Origin: Devosia sp. 67-54
GTDB taxonomy: Bacteria; Pseudomonadota; Alphaproteobacteria; Rhizobiales; Devosiaceae
DNA: 64,000 nt
Assembly: GCF_001899075.1 (NCBI RefSeq)
Contig: NZ_MKVA01000005.1
Coordinates: 372,001-436,000, forward strand
Reading direction: 5' to 3'
Both the position numbers and the translations under genes were made by a program. Below are positions 45,186 through 53,900 of the stretch, one piece after another; within the stretch, counting starts at the first letter, position 1, and each line of letters begins with the position of its first letter. A model generated the notes under the pieces. It did no database searches. It was not told where the DNA came from and worked only from the letters and a program-made list of their open reading frames with translations.

Positions 45186-46451
45186 TCAGCCGAATTTGCG
45201 CCGCGCGTCGAGCGCGAGCCCGAGGCCCACGCTGCCGAAGGCGTCGGTCTCGACGAAGCGGGCGTTGGCGAAGTTGCGGCGCAGGCGCTCGAGGATCATC
45301 GGAATGCGCGTCGAGCCGCCGGTGAGGATCAGCGTGTCGATGCGATCGGCGGTGAGGCCGGCGATGGCGACCACCTCGCGCAGCTTGTCCTCGATGCGGT
45401 CGATGCTGTTGGCGATGGCGGCGGCGAGCACGTTGCGCGCGATCAGCGGATGCAGCTCGACCTCCTCGCCCACGAAGTCGAGGCGGACCTCGCTGGTGTC
45501 GGTCAGCGCGATCTTGGCGTCCTCGACGGCGCCGGCGAGCCGGTGCCCGTCGCGATGGGTGACGATCGAGATCATCGCGTCGACGCGCTCGGGGTCGCGG
45601 GCCTCGCGCTCGGTATGGCGGAGCTGGCGCAGCATCGCCGGATCGTAGAGCTGGTTGATGCGGTGCCAGGTGGCGAGGTCGACATAGGGCGCCGAAGGCA
45701 GCGGGCGCTTGCCGTCGGCGGTGGGCGTCTGGTAGCCGAGCTCGGGCATCACCGCGCGCAGCGACAGCAGGCGGTCGAAATCGGTGCCGCCGACATGGAC
45801 GCCGGCGGTCGACAGGATGTCGCCCTGGCGATCGGCGGCAGCGGCCCGTTGCGGCGAGACGCGCACTACCGAGAAGTCCGAGGTGCCGCCGCCCAGGTCG
45901 ACGACGAGGCCCAGTTCCTCGCCCGACACCTGCTGCTCGTAGTCGAGCGCGGCGGCAATCGGCTCGTACTGGAAGGCGATGTGACGGTAGCCCTTGGAGC
46001 GCACCGTACGCTCCATCTGCTGCTGCGCCTCGCGGTCGGCGAGCGGATCGTCGTCGACATAGTGGACCGGCCGGCCGACGACGACGCTGTCGAGCGTCTC
46101 GCCGAGATCGGCCTCGGCGCGGTCCTTCAGCTCGCCGACGAAGCCGCCGATGATCTGCAGATACGACACGATGCGCTTCTTGATGCGCACGTTCTCCTCG
46201 GCCAGCGACGAGCCGAGGATGGATTTGAGCGAGCGCATCATGCGGCCGTCGGTGCCGGAGATATATTCGGCGATGGCGGCGCGGCCGTACAGCGTCCGGT
46301 CCTCGTCGAAATCGAAGAAGATGGTAGAGGGAATGGTCGGCTTGCCGTCCTCGAGCGGCAGCAGGCGAGCGGCGGCGTTGCCGCGGGCCACCGCGAGGGT
46401 GGTGTTGGACGTGCCGAAGTCGAGGCCGCAATGGCGCAATGGATCGGGCAT
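45186..46451 (-). CDS. Hsp70-family protein, YegD-like
   Basis: A 421-residue actin-like ATPase of the Hsp70 superfamily without a substrate-binding domain. Phosphate 1: GLDFGTSNTTLAVARG; connect/phosphate 2: GLVVDLGGGTSDFSVVRVSP; adenosine motif: LILTGGSTRIPMILERL. The long insertion GRMMRSLKSILGSS is typical of YegD. Function of this group is not established. The start is at 46451 (MPDPLRHCGLDFG); it is convergent with the EAL gene with a gap of 3 bases. Confidence 0.9.
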   Translation of the reverse strand: MPDPLRHCGLDFGTSNTTLAVARGNAAARLLPLEDGKPTIPSTIFFDFDEDRTLYGRAAIAEYISGTDGRMMRSLKSILGSSLAEENVRIKKRIVSYLQIIGGFVGELKDRAEADLGETLDSVVVGRPVHYVDDDPLADREAQQQMERTVRSKGYRHIAFQYEPIAAALDYEQQVSGEELGLVVDLGGGTSDFSVVRVSPQRAAAADRQGDILSTAGVHVGGTDFDRLLSLRAVMPELGYQTPTADGKRPLPSAPYVDLATWHRINQLYDPAMLRQLRHTEREARDPERVDAMISIVTHRDGHRLAGAVEDAKIALTDTSEVRLDFVGEEVELHPLIARNVLAAAIANSIDRIEDKLREVVAIAGLTADRIDTLILTGGSTRIPMILERLRRNFANARFVETDAFGSVGLGLALDARRKFG

Positions 46452-46554
46452 GGCGGAACTCGGGGTTGGCGGGGAGCGGCGTCTATAGCGGCGTTTGCAG
46501 TTTCGCCGCAATAGCGTGAGAAGGCTCGTGGCCGATTCCCGCCCGAGGTGCTTC

Positions 46555-47643
46555 GTGATCCGTTTCGTCGTTTCCCTGCTGCTGGCCGGGCTGTTTGCCG
46601 GCCCGGCGGCCGCCCAGTCGCTCGATCAGATGGCGGGGCAGATGATCATCGTGGGCTTCAAGGGCGACGATGCGGGCGATGCCTCGTTCAAGGCCGTCCG
46701 CGACGAGGTCGCTGCGGGAACGCTCGGCGGTGTCATGTACCTCAAGACCAACGTGAAGAGCCTCGCCGCGGTAAAGGCGATGAACTCTGCGTTGCGCGCC
46801 GCATCGCCGGACCTGCCGCCCTTCATCACGCTGGACCAGGAGGGGGGCGCGGTCGAGCGGCTGACATCCGCTGTGGGTTTCGCCGAGATGCCCACGGCGC
46901 AGGCGATCGCCGCCAGCGACAGCCCGGCGCAGGCCGAGGCTGCCTATGCGAAGATGGCGCGCGGCATCAAGGACGAGGGCTTTACCGTCAATTTCGGCCC
47001 GGTGGCCGACCTCAACGTCAATCCGAAGAACCAGATCATCGCCAAATTCGGCCGCTCCTACGGCAAGAGCGCCAAGACCGTGACGGCCTACGACGAGGCC
47101 TTCATCAACGCCCATCACGATGCCGGCCTGCTGACGGCCCTCAAGCATTTTCCCGGCCACGGTTCGAGCACGGCGGACAGCCATGCCGGCTTCGTCGACA
47201 TCTCCAAGACCTGGAGCCCGGTGGAACTCGATCCCTACAAGGCGCTGTTCGCCGACGGCTACGACGATTTCGTCATGGTGGGGCACCTCTACCACAAGGA
47301 CTATACCGGCACGGACGGCGCCAAGCTGCCAGCGTCGCTGTCGCCGGACTGGATCGAGGGGGTGCTGCGCGGGCAGTTGAAATTCGCCGGCGTGGTGGTC
47401 AGCGACGACCTCGAGATGGGGGCGATCCGCAAGCAGTTCGACCTGCACGACACGGTGGTGCGGGCGGTGAAGGCAGGCGTCGACGTGTTGCTGTTCTCCA
47501 ACACCGCCGCCTACGATCCGAAGCTCTCGGACAAGGTGCGGGGCATCCTGGTGGCGGAAGCGGCGGCCGATCCGGCGTTCAAGGCGCGGATTGAGGCGAG
47601 CTATGCGCGGATCGTGGCCATGAAGGCGCGCATCGGGAAGTAG
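46555..47643 (+). CDS. Exported GH3 beta-N-acetylhexosaminidase-like protein
   Basis: A 362-residue glycoside hydrolase family 3 protein. The GTG at 46555 has GAGG upstream and opens a signal peptide (VVSLLLAGLFAGPAAAQS); GTG codons at 46516 and 46528 are possible but would bury the signal. GH3/NagZ motifs: LDQEGGAVERLT, NFGPVADLNVNP, KHFPGHGSSTADSHAG (catalytic His) and VVVSDDLEMGA with the nucleophile Asp at residue 284. NagZ recycles peptidoglycan in the cytoplasm, so a secreted form more likely acts on periplasmic muropeptides or environmental sugars. Confidence 0.88.
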   Translation: MIRFVVSLLLAGLFAGPAAAQSLDQMAGQMIIVGFKGDDAGDASFKAVRDEVAAGTLGGVMYLKTNVKSLAAVKAMNSALRAASPDLPPFITLDQEGGAVERLTSAVGFAEMPTAQAIAASDSPAQAEAAYAKMARGIKDEGFTVNFGPVADLNVNPKNQIIAKFGRSYGKSAKTVTAYDEAFINAHHDAGLLTALKHFPGHGSSTADSHAGFVDISKTWSPVELDPYKALFADGYDDFVMVGHLYHKDYTGTDGAKLPASLSPDWIEGVLRGQLKFAGVVVSDDLEMGAIRKQFDLHDTVVRAVKAGVDVLLFSNTAAYDPKLSDKVRGILVAEAAADPAFKARIEASYARIVAMKARIGK

Positions 47644-47703
47644 TTGCCCACCCACAGGTCTGGTGATACCGGGACAGTGGTGCTGACTTAAATTGAGCGC
47701 ACC

Positions 47704-48297
47704 ATGGACAGGACCACCCTCACGGCCTTCGTCGTTGCCGCGATCCCGGGCTTTTTCACGCCCGGACCCAACAATCTGATGCTGATGGCCTCGAGTGCGA
47801 AGTTCGGCTTCCGCCGTACCCTGCCGCACGGGCTCGGCGTCACCATTGGGTTTGCGGTGATGGTGGTGCTGGTCGGCGTCGGGCTCGGCGAGGTGTTCCG
47901 CTACCTGCCGTGGCTCGAGCCGGTGCTGAAGGTGCTGGCGGCAATCAACCTGCTCTACCTCGCCTGGACGCTGATCGGGCTCAAGATCAAGGATCAGGGG
48001 GCCGGGCAGCGGCCGCTGACCTTCCTTGAGGGCGCCGGATTCCAGTGGATCAACCCCAAGGCGTGGGCGCTGGCGGTCAGTTTCGTGGCCATGGTGGTCG
48101 ATCCGGGGCCGGGGCGGTACTTGGGGATCGCCATCCTCGGCGCGAGTTGCCTCGTCATCGGCGCCGCCTCGTCGCCGACCTGGATGGTGTTCGGCGAACG
48201 GCTGGAAAAGCTGCTCAGGCGCACCGGCGGCGAGCGCTATCTGGGCATCGTCATGGCGGTGCTGGTCGTCGCCTCCGTGGTTCTCTTCTTTCTGTGA
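47704..48297 (+). CDS. LysE-family exporter
   Basis: A 197-residue inner-membrane protein with about six hydrophobic segments. RhtB/LysE motifs: AAIPGFFTPGPNNLMLMASS in the first helix pair, GFRRTLPHGLGVTIGFAVMV and FQWINPKAWALAVSFVAMV. It probably exports an amino acid or related metabolite. No Lrp/LysR-type regulator is adjacent. Confidence 0.92.
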   Translation: MDRTTLTAFVVAAIPGFFTPGPNNLMLMASSAKFGFRRTLPHGLGVTIGFAVMVVLVGVGLGEVFRYLPWLEPVLKVLAAINLLYLAWTLIGLKIKDQGAGQRPLTFLEGAGFQWINPKAWALAVSFVAMVVDPGPGRYLGIAILGASCLVIGAASSPTWMVFGERLEKLLRRTGGERYLGIVMAVLVVASVVLFFL

Positions 48298-48344
48298 GCG
48301 GATGAGGGTAAGTTCGACCTCCCTTCACTGCGGCCGGAGGTTCG

Positions 48345-49187
48345 ATGGCTGATTCCGTCGCCACCCCAGAGACACGACACGTGCGGACCCTGTTCATGTC
48401 CGACGTGCATCTGGGCATGCGGCCCACGCGAATCGCCCAGTGCGTCGATTTTCTGCGCCACCACGAGGCCGACACGATCTATCTGATCGGCGACATTCTC
48501 GACGGCTGGCGGCTGGCCAAGGCCTGGTACTGGCCGCCGCTCTACACCGAGTTCGTCGAGGTGCTGCTGGACAAGGCGGCGCGCGGGACGCGCATCGTGG
48601 TGCTGCCGGGCAACCATGACGAATTCCTGCGCGAATATCTCGGCACCTATTTCGGCGAGGTGGAATTCGTCGATCGCACCGTGCACACCACGGCGCTGGG
48701 CCGGACGTATCTGGTGATGCATGGCGACCAGTTCGACGTGGTGGTGGCGCACGCCAAATGGCTCGCCCACGTCGGCGACTGGGCCTATCGCATGGCGCTC
48801 AGGGTCAACATCTTCATCAACTGGGTGCGCCGCCGTCTCAGGCGGCCGTACTGGTCGCTCAGCGCCTGGGCCAAGCACAAGGTGAAGAACGCGGTGAGCG
48901 TCATCGGCCGCTTCGAGGAAGCGCTGACGCTTGAGGCGCGCGACACCGGCGTCGACGGGGTGATCTGCGGCCATATTCATTTTGCCGACATGCACGACCG
49001 GCTGGGCATCCACTACATCAACACCGGCGACTGGGTGGAGAGCTGCACCGCCGTCTGCGAGACGCATGACGGCCAGTTCGAGCTGATCAAATGGGACAAG
49101 CAGACGCCGGTGCCGCCCAGGCCGAAGCGCACCGGCTTGCTGCGGCGGGCCAAGGCGCCCACCGACGCCGGAACGGCGTCGCCCTAG
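48345..49187 (+). CDS. LpxH-like metallophosphoesterase
   Basis: A 280-residue calcineurin-like phosphoesterase. Metal motifs are complete: FMSDVHLGMRPTR, LIGDILDGWRL, VLPGNHDEFL, MHGDQFD and ICGHIHFADM. The sequence DWAYRMALRVNIFINWVRRR gives a basic amphipathic surface that could contact membrane. Relatives are annotated as UDP-2,3-diacylglucosamine diphosphatase of lipid A synthesis, but many alphaproteobacteria use LpxI for that step, so the true substrate is open. Confidence 0.85.
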   Translation: MADSVATPETRHVRTLFMSDVHLGMRPTRIAQCVDFLRHHEADTIYLIGDILDGWRLAKAWYWPPLYTEFVEVLLDKAARGTRIVVLPGNHDEFLREYLGTYFGEVEFVDRTVHTTALGRTYLVMHGDQFDVVVAHAKWLAHVGDWAYRMALRVNIFINWVRRRLRRPYWSLSAWAKHKVKNAVSVIGRFEEALTLEARDTGVDGVICGHIHFADMHDRLGIHYINTGDWVESCTAVCETHDGQFELIKWDKQTPVPPRPKRTGLLRRAKAPTDAGTASP

Positions 49188-49350
49188 CGATCGCGGTGCG
49201 GCGCCAACATTCTTGTTTTCGCTGGTGGTTCCGTCCATCCTGATGGCGAAGCGGATTCACGCTTCCGGAGCATTTCCCGAATGAGCTGGTCGAAGCGGGC
49301 GAAGGGCATGTTGCCTTGCCTGTGCGGCGTGTCGCGCGGCGAGGCGCTCG

Positions 49351-50544
49351 ATGGCTGACGCGCGGCGCTGGTGGTCGCCGGAATTGCGGGCGACGCTCTA
49401 TTATTTCACGGTCTTCATGACCTCGGGCGCGGCCGCGGCCTATGGCGGCATCTGGTTCCAGGACCAGGGGCTGAGTCCGGGCGAAATCGGGCTGCTCGGC
49501 TCGCTGCCGGTGTTCATCATGCTGGTGCTGAACCTGGTCGTCGGTCGGATCGCCGACCGGGCGCAGGATTGGCGGCAGGTGATCGTCATCGGCGCGCTGC
49601 TGGGCGGGGGCATTCCGATCGGGCTGTTCTTCGTGCACGATTTCGCCGGCATCCTGCTGGTGTGGACGCTGGCGGCAATTCCGGTGGCGGCGATCGGACC
49701 CGTGGCCGACGCGGCGGCGCTGCGCATGACCAATCGCAACGGCACCGATTTCGGCTTCATCCGCGCCTGGGGCACGGTCGGGTACATGGCGATGACCATT
49801 GCCACCGGGCAGATCGTCACCTGGTTCGGGGGCGGCACGTTCCTGCCGTTCTTCGTGGCCCTGGCGCTGCTGCGCGGCATGGCCGCGCTGCAATTGCCCA
49901 ATTTCCGGGCGCCGAAACACGAACAGACCCTGGCCCGGGCGCCCGGGGCCAGCCGGATGCGCGAGGTCATGAAGCCCTGGTTCCTGCTGCCGCTGGTCGG
50001 CTGGTCGATGGTGTTCGCGACGCATCTGGTGCTCAACAGCTTCCAGGCGCTGCTGTGGAAGGGGCAAGGCATCCCCGACCTGACCATCGCCATCCTGATC
50101 GCCCTCGGGGCGGCCAGCGAGGCGGCGATGATGTTCGTGTTCAAGCGCTTCGTCGGCCGGTTTCCGGCCCGCCTGGTGATCCTCGCCTCGGCGGTGGTCG
50201 CGGTGCTGCGCTGGGCGGCGATGGCGTTGGCGCCGGACGTCGCCATCCTGGTGCCGCTGCAATTGCTGCACTCGGTGACCTTCGCCATGGGCTACATGGG
50301 CTGCGTGCACTTCATCGCCAACTGGACCAGCGAGGACATCGCCGCGGAGGCGCAGAGCTTCTTCCAGGTGTTGCAGCAGGCGATGTCGGTGCTGACGCTG
50401 ACGGCCTTCGGCTGGATCGCCGGGCCGCTCGGGGTGCGCGCCTATTTCGCCTCGGCGGCGTTTGCAGCGCTGGGCGCGGTGCTTATCTTCATCTCGATGC
50501 GCCTGATGGCGCCCAAGAGCCAGGGAGCGCAAGCGCATGCCTGA
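49351..50544 (+). CDS. MFS transporter (3-phenylpropionate permease-like)
   Basis: A 397-residue permease with about 12 hydrophobic segments, of the MFS_1-like/HcaT group: LRATLYYFTVFMTSGAAAAY, GGIWFQDQGLSPGEIGLLGS, the loop motif VVGRIADRAQDWRQVIVIGA, FGFIRAWGTVGYMAMTIATG and VTFAMGYMGCVHFIANWTSE. Substrate unknown. The stop overlaps the cupin gene start by 8 bases, suggesting co-translation. Confidence 0.9.
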   Translation: MADARRWWSPELRATLYYFTVFMTSGAAAAYGGIWFQDQGLSPGEIGLLGSLPVFIMLVLNLVVGRIADRAQDWRQVIVIGALLGGGIPIGLFFVHDFAGILLVWTLAAIPVAAIGPVADAAALRMTNRNGTDFGFIRAWGTVGYMAMTIATGQIVTWFGGGTFLPFFVALALLRGMAALQLPNFRAPKHEQTLARAPGASRMREVMKPWFLLPLVGWSMVFATHLVLNSFQALLWKGQGIPDLTIAILIALGAASEAAMMFVFKRFVGRFPARLVILASAVVAVLRWAAMALAPDVAILVPLQLLHSVTFAMGYMGCVHFIANWTSEDIAAEAQSFFQVLQQAMSVLTLTAFGWIAGPLGVRAYFASAAFAALGAVLIFISMRLMAPKSQGAQAHA

Positions 50545-50899
50545 ATCGATCAATCTGCTGATGAAGCTCGAACACATCGCCGAGCAGTGGCAGCCCCGCA
50601 TCGTCGCGGAACTGAACGACTACCAGTTCAAGGTGGCGCGCATCGAGGGCGATTTCGTCTGGCACAGCCATCCGGAAACCGACGAGGCGTTCTTCGTGCT
50701 CGAAGGCGAACTGAGGATCGACCTGCGCGACGGCGAGGTGATCGTGCGGCCCGGGGAGCTCTATGTCGTGCCCAAGGGCGTCGAGCACAAGCCGTTCGCC
50801 GAACACGAGGTCAAGCTGCTGCTGATCGAGCCGCGCGGCACGGTCAATACCGGCGACCAGGGCGGCGAGCGCACCGCGGCAAACGACGTCTGGGCCTGA
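50537..50899 (+). CDS. Cupin-domain protein
   Basis: A 120-residue single-domain cupin. Motif 1: VWHSHPETDEAFFVLEGELR (two His, Glu); motif 2: RPGELYVVPKGVEHKPFAEH (second metal His). The metal site therefore looks intact. Such small cupins can be isomerases, dioxygenases or sensors; none can be chosen here. It overlaps the MFS gene by 8 bases. A strong hairpin follows the stop. Confidence 0.9.
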   Translation: MPESINLLMKLEHIAEQWQPRIVAELNDYQFKVARIEGDFVWHSHPETDEAFFVLEGELRIDLRDGEVIVRPGELYVVPKGVEHKPFAEHEVKLLLIEPRGTVNTGDQGGERTAANDVWA

Positions 50900-50901
50900 A
50901 G

Positions 50902-50931
50902 CCAAAACAAAGGCCCCGCCGAAGCGGGGCC
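50902..50931 (-). terminator. Intrinsic terminator of the giant coiled-coil gene
   Basis: Read on the minus strand: GGCCCCGC, the stable TTCG tetraloop, GCGGGGCC, then TTTGTTTTGG. It lies 38 bases beyond the stop of the 1702-residue gene. The same hairpin is 13 bases after the cupin stop and may serve both strands. Confidence 0.85.
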
Positions 50932-50968
50932 AGAGGGCTTTGGAGATTCTCTTCTGAAGCGGGGCGCC

Positions 50969-53900
50969 TCAGCCGAGGCGGCCGCTGGCGTGCGCCAGCA
51001 TGGTGTAGACCTTGCCGCGGTCGGAGGTGAGATAGGCGCGGGTTTCGTTGACCGGGTCCGCGCCACTGGCGGCGCGCTGCAGCAATTGCTCGAACTCGCT
51101 CATATAGCTCTGGGCATTCTTGGCGAAGTCGGCGTCGGCGGTCAGCCGGCGCTTCACCTGGTCGAAGGTCGACTGCCCGGTGAGCGTGTAGATGCGGCGC
51201 GAGAACACGTTCTGCTCGCCCATCTGGTAGCGGGTCCAAGCGTCGCCGAGAGCGCTCGGATCGATCGAGCGTGCGATCTCGTCGGTGAGGGCCGTGAGGT
51301 TCTGCTGCGGCGCAGCGGCCGGGGCCGCCGGGCTGTTGGCATTGCGCAGCACGTCGCGCAGCCAGCCGCCGCTCGCATCGTCCGCGGTGCGGGCCGGGGC
51401 GGGCTTCGGCGCCTCGGCAACCGGCGCGGGCCGGAGCGTCGGAGCCTCGGCGACCGTAACGGTGCGCGGGGCCGGCGGCGGCGTCACCGGGGCAGGGCGC
51501 GGCGCCGGGGGCTCGGCGGCGCGCACCGGCTCGGGGCGCGGTTCCTGCCGCGGGGCCGAGCGGCGCTCGGTCAGGTCGTGGGTGGCCGACTGGGCGCGCA
51601 CGATGGCGTTGAGCTCGCTCAGGGCTTCGATCTGCTCGGCGACGACGCGGCGCATCGCAGCGGCGCTGGTCTTGGTTTCCTCAGGCAGTTCCATAACGCC
51701 GCGGGCCAGTTCGGAGCGGGTGGCTTCGAGCTCGGTGCCCACTTCCTTGGCCGTCTCGCGCATGGCGGAGGCGGTCTCGGTGAAGCGGCGGGTGGCCTCC
51801 TCGAGCGCCTGCTGCATCTCGAGGATCATGGTCGCCTGCGTCTGGCGCAGCACGTCGGAGGCCTTCTCGGTCTCGGCGCCGGCGGCCTCGCGGAAGTCGC
51901 CGAGGCGGCTGGTGAGCTCGGAAGTGGCGGTGGAGAGCGCCGAATTCACCTGGTCGCCGGAGCCCGACAGGATCTGCTCCATCTGCGCGCGGGCGTCGAG
52001 GAGGCGGCGCTCGGTGGCGTTGATGGTGTCGGCGATCGACTGCGCGAAGCCGCGCATCCGCTCGTCGATCTCGTCGGCGCGAGTGGTGAAGCTCTGCGAC
52101 AGCGCATCCATGGCGGCGCGGCGTTCCTCGAGCTGGGTGAGGGACTGCGTGCCGGCCTGGTTGAGCGAGGCGGCGGCCTGGTCGATTGCGGCGACTTCGC
52201 TGTTGATGTTGCCCAGCAGCGAGCTGAACTCGTCCATCATGCCGCGGACCGTCGACTGCAGGCCGCTGACCTGCTCGCTGACCATGTTGCCGGCCTGTTC
52301 GGTCGAGGCAACGGCGTCGCGGACCGTCGACGAATAGGTCGCCGTCTGGCTGGCCACGTTGGTTTCGAGCTCGGTGAGGTTGCGGTTGGCGCCTTCCAGC
52401 ACCTGCTGCAGGATCTCGTTGGCGCGGTTGAGCCGGGTGAACGCCTCGATCGCATCCGACTGGATGCGTTCGGAGGTGGTGTGCATCATCTGCTCGGTCT
52501 GCGACGCGGCGGCGGCGAGGGCCTCGTTGAGAATGTTGCCGTGCGTGCGCAGTGCGTTTTCGAGGGCACTCGCCCTGTCGGCGACGGTCGATGCCAGCGT
52601 GTCGGCGTGCTGCCCGACCAGTGCCGTGATGCTGCCGGACTGCTCGGTGACGACGTTGCTGATGGCGTCGGCCTGCTGCGCGACGACGGCGCCGAGGTTC
52701 TGCGTCTCGCGGGCGATCACCGAGCCGAGGCTCTGCGTTTCGCTGGTGACCACGGAGCCCAGGGTTTGCGTCTCGCGGCTGACCACCGAGCTGAGTGCCT
52801 CGGTCTCGCGGGCAACCACGGAACTGAGGTTCGCCGAATGCTCGGCCACGACGGCGTTGACGCTCTGCGTCTGCTGTTCGACCACGGCGTTGAAGCCCTG
52901 GGTCTGCTGCGCGATCACGGCGCTGAGGTTGTCGGATTGCTGGGCCACCACCGAGCTCAGGCCCTGCGTCTGCTGCGTGACCACGGCGTTGATGTTGTCG
53001 GACTGCTGCGCCACCACGGCCGCGAGGTTCTGCGCCTGCTCGGCGACCAGCGAGGTGATGCTGTCGGACTGGCCGGCGACCACCGCGTGGAACTGCTCGC
53101 CCTGGCGGGCGATGAGTCCGGCAAGGTCGTTGGTCTGCTGCGTCACGGACTGGTTGAGGGCGTTGACGCGGCCCTCGATGGCTTCGGTCGCAGCCACGGC
53201 CTTGATCGAGATGAGCTCGTCGATGGCGCGCGAGGCGGAATGGATCTGCTCCATCGCCTGGCGGACATGGGTGTCCATACGGTCGGCGGTCTCAGCCACA
53301 TCGAGCGTGATGTTGGCGGTGGCGGCAACGATGCGCTTGGAGATGGTCTCCTCGATGCGGTCGGCGCCGGCCTCGAGATCCGCCATCGACTGCACCAGCG
53401 CGGTGTTGATCGCGGTGTTGAGCGAGGCGAGACGCTCGGCGGTGATGTCGGCGCGCGCGGTGATCGCTTCGGGCAGGGTGCCCAGCCGCTGGTCGACCAT
53501 GTCGGTGATCGCCTTGCGGGCCGAGTTGACGCCGGTTTCGATGATGTCGGCGGCCTTGCGGGCGCTTTCGCCCACGGTGGCGGCGGCGCCGTCGATGCGG
53601 GCGGTCACGCCGCTTTCGGCATCGGCGATGCGCAGGATGGCGGAGTCGATGCCGCGGCCGAGATTGTCGTTGACCTCGCCGACCTTGCTGGCGATGAGCG
53701 CGGTGACGGCGGTGGCGCGGTCGGCCATGACGTCGGTGACCGAGCGCAGCGAGGCGTCGATCTTGTCGCGGGCCTGGGTGCCCTGGGCGTCGATGGTGCG
53801 GGCCAGCTCCATGGTGCGGTCGCCGATGGCGCCGGCGATGGCCGCGGTGTGCGTGCCGAGGACTTCGGCGAGCTGCTGGGTGCGGGCGTTGAGCGCCTCG

